A stretch of DNA of 64,000 nucleotides from Streptomyces sp. NBC_01353 (GTDB lineage Bacteria; Actinomycetota; Actinomycetes; Streptomycetales; Streptomycetaceae), in contig NZ_CP108352.1 of the NCBI RefSeq assembly GCF_036237275.1, positions 7,527,501 through 7,591,500 on the forward strand, read 5' to 3'. Every line of letters begins with the position of its first letter. Position 1 is the first letter of the stretch. Below are positions 41,277 to 48,979 of the stretch, in pieces. The notes under the pieces were generated by a model. That model saw only the letters and a program-made list of their open reading frames with translations. It was not told the DNA's origin and searched no databases. The translations under genes were made by a program, and so were the position numbers.

Positions 41277-41291
41277 TTCTCCTGTGGAGGA
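41277..41291 (+). promoter_or_regulatory. Small hairpin covering the DUF6421 ribosome binding site
   Basis: TTCTCC (41277-41282) can pair with GGAGGA (41286-41291), the Shine-Dalgarno sequence of the DUF6421 gene, with a 3-base loop and one G-U pair. A related element, GGTCCTC..GAGGAACC, lies about 50 bp upstream. Confidence 0.3.
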
Positions 41292-41297
41292 AGTGAC

Positions 41298-42704
41298 ATG
41301 ACGGAAATTCTTGTGCAGGACGTGACCGGTGGGGGGACATTCACCGCTGCCCCGGTGATCGAGCACCCTGCCTGGCCCGAGCTCAAGAATGCCGTGGAGG
41401 AGATCCGGCCCTGGCAGAGCAAGGACGGGTCCATCGACTTCGAGACCGAGGGCGCGCCGTCCCGCGCCCTCGCCGAGGGTGCGGTCGAGCGCATCGTGAC
41501 CGCGGTCGAGCAGCTCTCCCCGCTGCTCCCGCACGACGCCGCGTACCACCGCGCTCTCGTCGCCGACCTGCGCAAGTGGGTCGAGGGTGGCTTCCAGGTG
41601 CCGGACTTCCTGGACTCCCTGCTGGCCTTCCAGCCGGCCGCCGACCGCCAGGACGGGCTCCAGCACCTGGCGCTCTTCCCGATGTACACGCAGAACGGCA
41701 ACCCGGACCGCAACCTCGAGGCGGTCGTGCTGCGGATGGTCTGGCCGGAGTGGCTCTCCGAGCTGGAGCGCACCCGCTACGACAACCCGCTGTTCTGCGG
41801 CATCACCTTCGAGGACTTCACCGCCGGGTACGACACCAACTCGGCCGTCCTCTTCCCCGAGACCATCGCCGTGCGTGAGGCCCCCGAGCGCTTCAGCTGG
41901 GGCGGCATCTTCTGCGACCGCGAGGCCGCGCGCTTCCGCAAGGTCACCGAGGCCTCCGTCGACATCCTCGGCATCGAGCTGCCCGAGGACATCGCGGCCA
42001 TGGTCGAGGACCAGAAGCGCTGCGAGGCCGCCTTCGTGCTGTGGGACATGGTCCACGACCGCACCCACAGCCACGGCGACCTGCCGTTCGACCCCTTCAT
42101 GATCAAGCAGCGCCAGCCGTTCTGGATGTACGGCCTGGAGGAGCTGCGCTGCGACCTCACCGCCTTCAAGGAGGCCGTGAAGCTGGAGGGCGAGGGCAAC
42201 GCCCACGGCCGTGACGTGCAGTACGCCGTGCTGTTCGACCGGATGTTCCGCTTCCCCGTCACCGGTGACCGCAACCGGAACTACGACGGTCTCGGCGGCC
42301 AGCTCCTCTTCGCGTACCTCCACAAGCACGACGTCGTGCGCTGGACCGACAACAAGCTGAAGATCGACTGGAAGCGGGCCCCCGAGGTCACCAACCAGCT
42401 CTGCGCCGAGATCGAGAAGTTGTACCGCGAGGGCATCGACCGCCCCAAGCTCGTCCACTGGTTCAAGGCGTACGAGCTCGTCTCCACCTACCTCGCCCCG
42501 CACCCGGGATCGAAGTGGGCCAAGGGTCCGGACGCCCTGGACCTCTCCCTGCCGCCCCGCAAACTTGTCGACGACGTGCTTCCGGACGAGTTTCCGCTCA
42601 GCATGTTCTATGAGGCCCTGTCCAAGAAGCTGAAGGACGTGATCGCCTCCACCAAGGGCATCACCGCCGCGAACGCTTCGCGGACCGAGCAGGCTGCCGC
42701 GTGA
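41298..42704 (+). CDS. DUF6421 family protein
   Basis: A 468-residue soluble protein of unknown function. No signal peptide or membrane segment is seen. The most striking stretch is MVHDRTHSHGDLPFDPF (about residues 251-267), whose His253, His257 and His259 with Asp254 could bind a metal; the rest is acidic and aromatic-rich (GGIFCDREAARFRK, RKWVEGGFQVPDFL). It is followed at 29 bp by an SDR and then by a PLP lyase, with start/stop overlap, so the three products probably serve one pathway. GGAGGA precedes ATG 41298. The domain name is from memory of Streptomyces annotations. Confidence 0.75.
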   Translation: MTEILVQDVTGGGTFTAAPVIEHPAWPELKNAVEEIRPWQSKDGSIDFETEGAPSRALAEGAVERIVTAVEQLSPLLPHDAAYHRALVADLRKWVEGGFQVPDFLDSLLAFQPAADRQDGLQHLALFPMYTQNGNPDRNLEAVVLRMVWPEWLSELERTRYDNPLFCGITFEDFTAGYDTNSAVLFPETIAVREAPERFSWGGIFCDREAARFRKVTEASVDILGIELPEDIAAMVEDQKRCEAAFVLWDMVHDRTHSHGDLPFDPFMIKQRQPFWMYGLEELRCDLTAFKEAVKLEGEGNAHGRDVQYAVLFDRMFRFPVTGDRNRNYDGLGGQLLFAYLHKHDVVRWTDNKLKIDWKRAPEVTNQLCAEIEKLYREGIDRPKLVHWFKAYELVSTYLAPHPGSKWAKGPDALDLSLPPRKLVDDVLPDEFPLSMFYEALSKKLKDVIASTKGITAANASRTEQAAA

Positions 42705-42733
42705 ACCCAGTCACGGAGGAGGAGGGGACGACC

Positions 42734-43492
42734 ATGATCGGCAACGGAAACGGCGGGCCGCTGGAGGGTGCCGTCATCGCGGTCGCGGGAGCGGCCGGTC
42801 CGGCGGGACGGGCGACGCTGATGCGCCTCGCCGAAGCCGGCGCCATCGTCGTCGGTGCCGACGCCGACCCGGCCCGCCTGGCCGAGGCGGTCGACGCCGC
42901 CCGGTACGCCCACGGCGGCGCCACGGTCGTCGGCGACACGGTCGACCTGTTCGACCTGGGCGCGGCGCGGGAGTGGGCCGACAAGACGGAGAAGGAGTTC
43001 GGCCGGATCGACGGGCTCGTGCACCTCGTCGGCGGCTGGCGCGGCAGCGCCTCCTTCGGCGAGACCGACCTCGCCGACTGGAACTTCCTGGAGAAGCTCC
43101 TCATCCGCACGGTCCAGTCCACCTCGCTCGCCTTCCACGAGCCGCTGCTGCGCAGCGACCGCGGCCGCTACGTGCTGATCAGCGCCGCGGGCGCCTCGAA
43201 GCCCACCGCCGGCAACGCGGCCTACTCCGCCGCCAAGGCGGCTGCCGAGGCGTGGACGCTCGCCATGGGCGACGACTTCCGCAAGGCGGGGGGCGACGAG
43301 GGCCCCAAGGCCGCTGCTGCCATCCTGGTGGTCAAGGCACTGGTGCACGACGCCATGCGCGCCGAGCGCCCGAATGCGAAGTTCGCGGGCTTCACCGACG
43401 TCAAGGATCTGGCCGACGAGATCGCCGGCGTCTGGGAGCGACCCGCACAGGAAGTGAATGGACAGCGTCTGTGGCTGACCCCCAAGCCGTGA
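42734..43492 (+). CDS. SDR-family oxidoreductase
   Basis: A 252-residue short-chain dehydrogenase: cofactor loop VAGAAGPAGRATL (a GxxGxxG variant), DADPARLAE suggesting NAD preference, HLVGGWRGS and the active site YSAAK (AYSAAKAAAEAW). GGAGGAGGAGG precedes ATG 42734. The 3' end overlaps the next gene by 22 bp. It is the middle gene of the DUF6421-SDR-lyase operon. Confidence 0.9.
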   Translation: MIGNGNGGPLEGAVIAVAGAAGPAGRATLMRLAEAGAIVVGADADPARLAEAVDAARYAHGGATVVGDTVDLFDLGAAREWADKTEKEFGRIDGLVHLVGGWRGSASFGETDLADWNFLEKLLIRTVQSTSLAFHEPLLRSDRGRYVLISAAGASKPTAGNAAYSAAKAAAEAWTLAMGDDFRKAGGDEGPKAAAAILVVKALVHDAMRAERPNAKFAGFTDVKDLADEIAGVWERPAQEVNGQRLWLTPKP

Positions 43493-44568
43493 CCCCGGCT
43501 CTGCCCACCAGGACCGACGCGCGTCGTCACCACGACCCGTCGGTCCGGGGCTTCGCCAGCGACAACTACGCCGGAGCCCACCCGGAAGTGCTCGCGGCCA
43601 TCGCGCTCGCCAACTGCGGTCATCAGATCGCCTACGGCGAGGACGACTACACCGAGCACCTCCAGCGGATCATGCACAGCCACTTCGGCCCGAACGCCGA
43701 GGCCTTCCCGGTCTTCAACGGCACCGGCGCGAACGTCACCGCCCTGCAGGCGCTGACCGACCGCTGGGGCGCCGTGATCTGCGCCGAGTCCGCGCACATC
43801 AACGTGGACGAGGGCGGCGCGCCGGAGCGGATGGGCGGCCTCAAGCTGCTCACCGTGCCGACCCCGGACGGCAAGCTCACGCCCGAGCTCATCGACCGGC
43901 AGGCCTGGGGCTGGGAGGACGAGCACCGGGCCATGCCGCAGGTCGTCTCGATCACCCAGAACACCGAACTGGGCACGGTCTACACCGTGGACGAGATCCG
44001 GGCCATCGTGGAGCACGCCCACGGCAAGGGCATGAAGGTGCACCTCGACGGCGCCCGGATAGCCAACGCCGCCGCCTCCCTGAACGTGCCGATGCGCGCG
44101 TTCACCAACGCGGTCGGCGTGGACGTCATCTCCTACGGCGGCACCAAGAACGGCATGCTGTTCGGTGAGGCCGTGGTCGTCCTCAACCCGGACGCGGTCA
44201 GCCACATGAAGCATCTGCGCAAGCTGTCCATGCAGCTCGCCTCCAAGATGCGCTTCGTGTCGGTCCAGTTGGAGGCGCTGCTCGCCAAGGACCTGTGGCT
44301 GCGCAACGCCTCGCACGCCAACGCGATGGCCCAGCGCCTCGCGGCCGGCGTGCGGGAGGTGGACGGGGTGGAGATCCTCCACGCGGTGCAGGCCAACGCG
44401 GTCTTCGCGCGGCTGCCGCACGAGGTCAGCACCCGGCTCCAGAAGCGCTTCCGCTTCTACTTCTGGGACGAGGCCGCCGGCGATGTGCGCTGGATGTGCT
44501 CCTTCGACACCACGGAGGACGACGTCGACGCCTTCCTCCAGGCGCTGAAGGAGGAGATGGCGCGATAG
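43471..44568 (+). CDS. Threonine-aldolase-like PLP enzyme (beta-eliminating lyase family)
   Basis: A 365-residue fold-type I PLP enzyme resembling low-specificity L-threonine aldolases: RGFASDNYAGAHPEVLAAI at the start, FPVFNGTGANVTAL, HLDGARIANAAA and the PLP lysine in SYGGTKNGMLFGEAVV. It would cleave or rearrange a beta-hydroxy amino acid. GTG 43471, with GGACAG just upstream, lies inside the SDR gene; GTG 43489 is the alternative. As last gene of the operon it suggests that the SDR makes or uses a related keto compound, which is an inference. Confidence 0.87.
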   Translation: MADPQAVTPALPTRTDARRHHDPSVRGFASDNYAGAHPEVLAAIALANCGHQIAYGEDDYTEHLQRIMHSHFGPNAEAFPVFNGTGANVTALQALTDRWGAVICAESAHINVDEGGAPERMGGLKLLTVPTPDGKLTPELIDRQAWGWEDEHRAMPQVVSITQNTELGTVYTVDEIRAIVEHAHGKGMKVHLDGARIANAAASLNVPMRAFTNAVGVDVISYGGTKNGMLFGEAVVVLNPDAVSHMKHLRKLSMQLASKMRFVSVQLEALLAKDLWLRNASHANAMAQRLAAGVREVDGVEILHAVQANAVFARLPHEVSTRLQKRFRFYFWDEAAGDVRWMCSFDTTEDDVDAFLQALKEEMAR

Positions 44569-44600
44569 CGCCTCTCCTAGCGGGGTATAAGTATGCGGTC

Positions 44601-44626
44601 GACCGGAAAGTCATTGACTTCCGGTC
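44601..44626 (+). terminator. Extended palindrome, probable terminator of the DUF6421 operon
   Basis: GACCGGAA...TTCCGGTC with inner GTCA/TGAC (one bulged A) gives about a 12-bp stem, followed within 6 bases by GTCTTTCT. It lies 33 bp after the lyase stop and 26 bp before the next ATG, so it could also be an operator for the transglutaminase gene. Confidence 0.55.
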
Positions 44627-44651
44627 GGTCGTCTTTCTAGGGTCCCGGGTT

Positions 44652-45230
44652 ATGGAGCTGATCCAGCAGGACCCCGAACTCTCCGCGTACCTCGCCGCGG
44701 ACGAGGTCATCGACCACGAGCACCCCGTCGTACGGGAGACCGCCGCCGCCCTGCGTGCCCTGCATCCCGACGTATACGCATACGCCCGAGCGGTGTACGC
44801 GTTCGTACGGGACGAGATTCCGCACTCGAGCGACACCGGCGACCTCCGCGTCACCTGGCGCGCCTCCGACGTCCTCGCGCGCCGCACCGGGATCTGCCAC
44901 GCCAAGGCGCACGCGCTCGCCGCGCTGCTGCGCGCCGAGTCGATCCCGACGGCGCTCTGCTACCAGAAGTTCGAGGTGCTCCACGGGCTGGTCGCGATCC
45001 GGCTGCCCGGTACGGAGACCTGGCACCGACAGGATCCGCGCGGTGGCGAACCGGGCCGGGAGGCGGAGTTCTCCCTGGAGGAGGAACGCTTGGCCTTCCT
45101 GCCCGATCCGGAGTTCAATGAAGTGGACTACCCGGTGTTGTATGCTGCACCACACGCGGGAGTGCTGAGCGCCATGCGGTCGGCGCCGGACAGTACGGAA
45201 CTCTTGCGGATCCTTCCGACCGACCTCTGA
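44652..45230 (+). CDS. Transglutaminase-like domain protein
   Basis: A 192-residue cysteine-protease-fold protein: YAFVRDEIPHSSD, then the nucleophile region RRTGICHAKAHALAALLRAESIPTALCYQ with Cys, and HRQDPRGG supplying His/Asp. It is the short transglutaminase-like form common in bacteria; peptidase or amide-bond activity is possible. It is followed at 13 bp by the B3/B4 gene, so they are likely cotranscribed. Confidence 0.85.
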   Translation: MELIQQDPELSAYLAADEVIDHEHPVVRETAAALRALHPDVYAYARAVYAFVRDEIPHSSDTGDLRVTWRASDVLARRTGICHAKAHALAALLRAESIPTALCYQKFEVLHGLVAIRLPGTETWHRQDPRGGEPGREAEFSLEEERLAFLPDPEFNEVDYPVLYAAPHAGVLSAMRSAPDSTELLRILPTDL

Positions 45231-45243
45231 CGCAAGGACGACG

Positions 45244-45936
45244 ATGCCCCTCACTCTGACAGTCTCCGACGAGGTGCGCACCCTCGTGCCCGGCTTCACC
45301 CATCTCGCGGTCGAGGCCCACGGACTTGTCAACGGCCCCAGCGACGAGGTCAGTTCGGCTCTGCTCGACGACGCGGCCCGGCGCCTTGCCGAGCGGCTCG
45401 ACGGGCAGACGCCGGACAAGGACCCGCACGTCGCCGCCTGGCGCGCGGCGTACTCCGCCTTCGGTGCCAAGCCCTCCCGTACCCGCAACTCCGCCGAGGC
45501 CCTGGCCAAGCGCGCGCTCGCGGACGGCGGACTGCCCCGGATCAACCGGCTCGTCGACGCCTACAACGCGATCAGCGTCGCGCACCTCATCCCGGTCGGC
45601 GGCGAGGACCTCGACAAGATCCAGGGCGAGATGCGGCTCGTTCGGGCCACCGGCGACGAGGCGTTCGTGACCACGGCGGGCGGCGAGGAGGCCGTGGAGC
45701 ACCCCGAGCCGGGCGAGGTCATCTGGTGCGACGAGGCGGGCGTCACCTGTCGGCGCTGGAACTGGCGCCAGGGGCCGCGCACCCGGATCGACGACGACAC
45801 CGTCAACGCGGTCTTCCTGCTGGAGTCGCTGACGCCCATGACGCGCGAGGAGCTCGTCGCCGCGGGCAACGAGCTCGCCGAGTCCCTGGAGAAGCTGAAC
45901 CCCGGGGCGCGGATCACCGTCCGCGACCCGGAGTGA
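45244..45936 (+). CDS. B3/B4 (tRNA-editing-like) domain protein
   Basis: A 230-residue stand-alone B3/B4 domain, as found in the beta subunit of phenylalanyl-tRNA synthetase, where it clears misacylated tRNA. Typical stretches are VAAWRAAYSAFGAKPSRTRNSAEALAKRAL, LPRINRLVDAYNAISVAHLIPVGGEDLDKI and VIWCDEAGVTCRRWNWRQGPRTRI. A trans-editing role is possible but unproven. Its neighbour is the transglutaminase-like gene 13 bp upstream. Confidence 0.88.
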   Translation: MPLTLTVSDEVRTLVPGFTHLAVEAHGLVNGPSDEVSSALLDDAARRLAERLDGQTPDKDPHVAAWRAAYSAFGAKPSRTRNSAEALAKRALADGGLPRINRLVDAYNAISVAHLIPVGGEDLDKIQGEMRLVRATGDEAFVTTAGGEEAVEHPEPGEVIWCDEAGVTCRRWNWRQGPRTRIDDDTVNAVFLLESLTPMTREELVAAGNELAESLEKLNPGARITVRDPE

Positions 45937-45975
45937 CGTTTCGGCCGGTGGCCTTCCGGCGGGCCGGCCTACCGG

Positions 45976-46698
45976 TCAGCCGGCTTCCTTGACCTGGGCC
46001 GGAGTCGGAGCCGTACCCCCGAGGTGCGCGGGCACCCACCAGGTGTCGCTCGCGTCCTTGGGGCGTACGGGATAGGCGCGCTGCGCGGCCTCCAGGAGCT
46101 CCTGGCAACGCTCGCGCAGCCGCCGGGTGATGGCGCCCGCGTACTGGTCGGCGGGGGCCTCCATCGGCTCGCCCACCCGGATCGTGACCGGGATGTGGCT
46201 GCGCTTGAAGTTCCGCGGCCGGCCCTTGGTCCAGACGCGCTGCGTACCCCAGAGCGCCATCGGGATCAGCGGGACCCCGGCCTCCTGGGCCAGTCGCGCC
46301 GCACCCGACTTGAAGCTCTTGAGCGTGAACGACTGCGAGATGGTCGCCTCGGGGAAGACGCCGATGATCTCCCCGGCCCGCAGCGACTCCAGCGCGTGCT
46401 TGTAGGCGTGCTCGCCCTGCGAGCGGTCCACCGGGATGTGCTTCATGCCGCGCATCAGGGGACCCGACATCTTGTGCCGGAACACCGAGTCCTTGGCCAT
46501 GAAGCGCACCAGGCGCTTCTGCGGCAGCGCGGCCAGGCCCGTGAAGATGAAGTCCAGATAGCTGATGTGGTTGCTGACGAGCACCGCCCCGCCCGTGCGC
46601 GGGATGTGCTCCGAACCCTGCGTGTCGATCTTCAGGTCCAGCGCCTTGAACATGGTCAGGGCGGCGCCGATGACCGGCCGATACACGAGTTCTGCCAT
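45976..46698 (-). CDS. 1-acyl-sn-glycerol-3-phosphate acyltransferase (PlsC family)
   Basis: A 240-residue membrane-associated acyltransferase. Block I NHISYLD holds the catalytic NHxxxxD (His then Asp), block III is VFPEATISQSF, and block IV is PLIPMALWGTQR. It makes phosphatidic acid or acylates a related lipid. The Shine-Dalgarno sequence before ATG 46698 is weak; the frame is open farther upstream. It is divergent from the thioredoxin-like gene across 220 bp in which I see no other gene. Confidence 0.92.
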   Translation of the reverse strand: MAELVYRPVIGAALTMFKALDLKIDTQGSEHIPRTGGAVLVSNHISYLDFIFTGLAALPQKRLVRFMAKDSVFRHKMSGPLMRGMKHIPVDRSQGEHAYKHALESLRAGEIIGVFPEATISQSFTLKSFKSGAARLAQEAGVPLIPMALWGTQRVWTKGRPRNFKRSHIPVTIRVGEPMEAPADQYAGAITRRLRERCQELLEAAQRAYPVRPKDASDTWWVPAHLGGTAPTPAQVKEAG

Positions 46699-46918
46699 CT
46701 GTGAGGAACCCCTTCTTCTGTTCCTGGGGAGGGTTCTCCCGGCGGAAGTTACGCAGCCGTAGGTTTTCGGCTTTGGGCAGATCGTGCCCCATGTGGGCCC
46801 TGGTGACCAGTCCTGACGGCTTCGTACAGGGAGATTCTCGTCACGCCCGGTGGTCGTGGCGGGAATCGAACGGTGACATGGAACGCTGCACAGGGCAGTG
46901 GAGAGCAGGGAGCGGGAC

Positions 46919-47233
46919 ATGACGGAAGAGTGGCTGGATGCGGACCGGCTCGGGGTCGAGCTGGGGGAACGCGCCACGCTCGTGCAGTTCTCCACGGCCT
47001 TCTGTCAGCCCTGCCGCGCCACGCGCCGGACCCTGTCCGAGGTGGCGGAGATGATCGAGGGCGTCGGCCATGTGGAGATCGACGCCGAGGAGCGGCTGGA
47101 CCTCGTCCGTGAGATGGGGATCGTACGGACCCCGACCGTGCTCGTCCTCGACCGCGCCGGGCGCATCGTCGTCCGCGCGGCCGGACAGCCCCGCCGGGCG
47201 GACGTCATCGCCGCGCTGGGGCGCGCCGTCTGA
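46919..47233 (+). CDS. Thioredoxin-family protein with CQPC active site
   Basis: A 104-residue single thioredoxin fold: TLVQFSTAFCQPCRATRRTL with redox motif CQPC (CGPC in classic thioredoxin), the cis-Pro loop RTPTVLVLDRAGRIV, and no signal peptide. GGAG lies 7-8 bp before ATG 46919. CQPC thioredoxin-like proteins are frequent in actinobacteria; the partner is unknown. Confidence 0.9.
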   Translation: MTEEWLDADRLGVELGERATLVQFSTAFCQPCRATRRTLSEVAEMIEGVGHVEIDAEERLDLVREMGIVRTPTVLVLDRAGRIVVRAAGQPRRADVIAALGRAV

Positions 47234-47303
47234 CGCGGTGACACTTCTCCCACATCCCGGTACGCACTTGACTGCACCCGCCAACGATCGTCAGGCTGGC
47301 GAG

Positions 47304-47384
47304 GTGCCTGCAGAAATCCTTCTCTACGGGCGGGCCCACGTGGACCTGGCCCGCAACGCGAGCGCGCGCTGTCCGGGCGTCTGA
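47304..47384 (+). CDS. Short cysteine-type leader peptide
   Basis: A 26-residue product, start GTG 47304, stop TGA 47382-47384, with the core YGRAHVDLARNASARC. It matches the actinobacterial putative leader peptides of the form RxHVDLxRxxSxxC that precede sulfur and cysteine metabolism genes and are thought to work by ribosome stalling at the Cys codon. It lies 46 bp ahead of the flavin reductase gene. The Shine-Dalgarno sequence is weak (GGCGAG), so the exact start is uncertain. Confidence 0.65.
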   Translation: MPAEILLYGRAHVDLARNASARCPGV

Positions 47385-47430
47385 GATCCCACGGACCCCT
47401 CTCACGATGCCCTCGCAGAAGGACAATTCC

Positions 47431-47946
47431 ATGACGGTTTCGCCCGAGCTCCGTACCATCGGCGCCCCTCGGCAGGCCTCTCCCGACCTCCTCCGCTCCG
47501 TCTTCCGCCGGCACGCCGCCGGTGTCGCGGTCATCACCGCCCACGGGGAACATCCCGTCGGCTTCACCGCCACCTCGCTCAACTCCGTCGCCGCGGAGCC
47601 TCCGCTGATCTCGTTCGGCGTGGGCACCACCTCCTCCAGCTGGCCCGTGCTCTCCGAGGCCGAGCACGTCGGCGTCCACATACTCGGCGAGCACCAGCAG
47701 GAGCTGGCCGGCACCTTCGCCCGCAGCGGGGCCGACCGGTTCGGCCGTCCGACACGATGGAGCGTGGGACCCGAGGGCGTCCCGATCCTGGACGACGTAC
47801 TGGCCTGGCTGGTCTGCCGGGTGGTGGCCCGCGTCCCGGCCGGGGATCATCGGATCGTGATAGCCCAGGTCGTCGCCGGGGACCCGAGCGGGGTGGGCCG
47901 GCCGCTCCTCTATCACCAGGGACGCTTCAACGCTCTGCGTGACTGA
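47431..47946 (+). CDS. Flavin reductase family protein
   Basis: A 171-residue FMN-binding split-barrel flavin reductase: RSVFRRHAAGVAVITAHGEHPVGFTATSLNSVAAEPPLISFGVG and the late HHQGRF-like LLYHQGRFNAL. Such enzymes supply reduced flavin to monooxygenases such as alkanesulfonate (SsuD-type) systems. AAGGA lies 8 bp before ATG 47431; an upstream ATG at 47407 lacks a ribosome binding site. The leader peptide upstream suggests control by cysteine or sulfur supply. Confidence 0.9.
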   Translation: MTVSPELRTIGAPRQASPDLLRSVFRRHAAGVAVITAHGEHPVGFTATSLNSVAAEPPLISFGVGTTSSSWPVLSEAEHVGVHILGEHQQELAGTFARSGADRFGRPTRWSVGPEGVPILDDVLAWLVCRVVARVPAGDHRIVIAQVVAGDPSGVGRPLLYHQGRFNALRD

Positions 47947-47957
47947 GGGTTCCCTTA

Positions 47958-47997
47958 CCTGAGCGTTGGCAAGGTCACACGCCTGAGCGCTTGCTTA
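47958..47997. promoter_or_regulatory. CCTGAGCG direct repeats and TNAGC-type operator before etf genes
   Basis: CCTGAGCG occurs at 47958 and 47982 (period 24). The second copy continues as TGAGCGCTTGCTTA (47984-47997), which fits TNAGC-N4-GCTNA, a half-symmetric TetR-type operator common in front of acyl-CoA degradation genes. etfB starts 140 bp downstream. Confidence 0.35.
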
Positions 47998-48136
47998 CGG
48001 GTAACGGACTGGGTGTACTGACGAGTAATATTCCGGTGGGGGCGGTCGGACGCCCCGACCGGAAACCCGCCCTTCAGGCGCCTATGCTGCGAGCAACAAG
48101 GCAGCCCAGTTATGACGATGCAGTAGGAGAGCCGGC

Positions 48137-48922
48137 GTGAGCTTGAGGATCGTTGTCTGTGTGAAGTACGTGCCCGACGCCACGGGCGATCGGCACTTCG
48201 CCGATGACCTGACCGTCGACCGCGACGACGTCGACGGCCTGCTGTCGGAGCTCGACGAGTACGCGGTCGAGCAGGCGCTCCAGATCGCCGAAGAGGCCGA
48301 CGACGCCGAGGTCACCGTCCTTACCGTCGGTCCCGAGGACGCCAAGGACGCGCTGCGCAAGGCGCTGTCCATGGGCGCCGACAAGGCCGTCCACGTCGAG
48401 GACGACGATCTGCACGGCACCGACGTCATGGGCACCTCGCTCGTGCTCGCCAAGGCCATCGAGAAGACCGGTTACGACGTCGTCATCGCCGGTATGGCCT
48501 CCACCGACGGCACCATGGGTGTCCTCCCGGCGATCCTCGCCGAGCGTCTGGGCGTCCCGCAGGTCACGCTGCTCTCCGAGGTCTCCATCGAGGACGGCGT
48601 CGTCAAGGGCCGTCGCGACGGTGACACCGCGTCCGAGCAGCTGGAGGCCTCGCTTCCGGCCGTCGTGTCGGTGACGGACCAGTCGGGCGAGGCCCGCTAC
48701 CCGTCCTTCAAGGGCATCATGGCCGCCAAGAAGAAGCCGGTGGAGTCCCTGGACCTCGACGACCTCGAGATCGAGGCCGACGAGGTGGGCCTCGAGGGCG
48801 CCTGGACCGCGGTCGACTCCGCCGCCGAGCGCCCCGCGCGCACCGCGGGCACGATCGTCAAGGACGAGGGCGAGGGCGGCAAGCAGCTGGCCGAGTACCT
48901 CGCGAGCCAGAAGTTCATCTAG
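48137..48922 (+). CDS. etfB: Electron transfer flavoprotein subunit beta
   Basis: A 261-residue FixA/EtfB subunit that binds AMP and carries electrons with EtfA from acyl-CoA dehydrogenases to the quinone pool. Family stretches are SLRIVVCVKYVPDATGDR, DEYAVEQALQIAEE, VLTVGPEDAKDALRKALSMGADKAVHV, MASTDGTMGVLPAILAERLGVPQVTL and RYPSFKGIMAAKKKPVESL. AGGAGA lies 7 bp before GTG 48137. etfA follows at 57 bp. S. coelicolor has the same pair (SCO1082/SCO1081, from memory). Confidence 0.97.
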   Translation: MSLRIVVCVKYVPDATGDRHFADDLTVDRDDVDGLLSELDEYAVEQALQIAEEADDAEVTVLTVGPEDAKDALRKALSMGADKAVHVEDDDLHGTDVMGTSLVLAKAIEKTGYDVVIAGMASTDGTMGVLPAILAERLGVPQVTLLSEVSIEDGVVKGRRDGDTASEQLEASLPAVVSVTDQSGEARYPSFKGIMAAKKKPVESLDLDDLEIEADEVGLEGAWTAVDSAAERPARTAGTIVKDEGEGGKQLAEYLASQKFI

Positions 48923-48979
48923 GGCTCGCGCGAGCCACCTGACCCGCCCCCCTTTTCGTTCGCAGGAGATTGAATCCCC

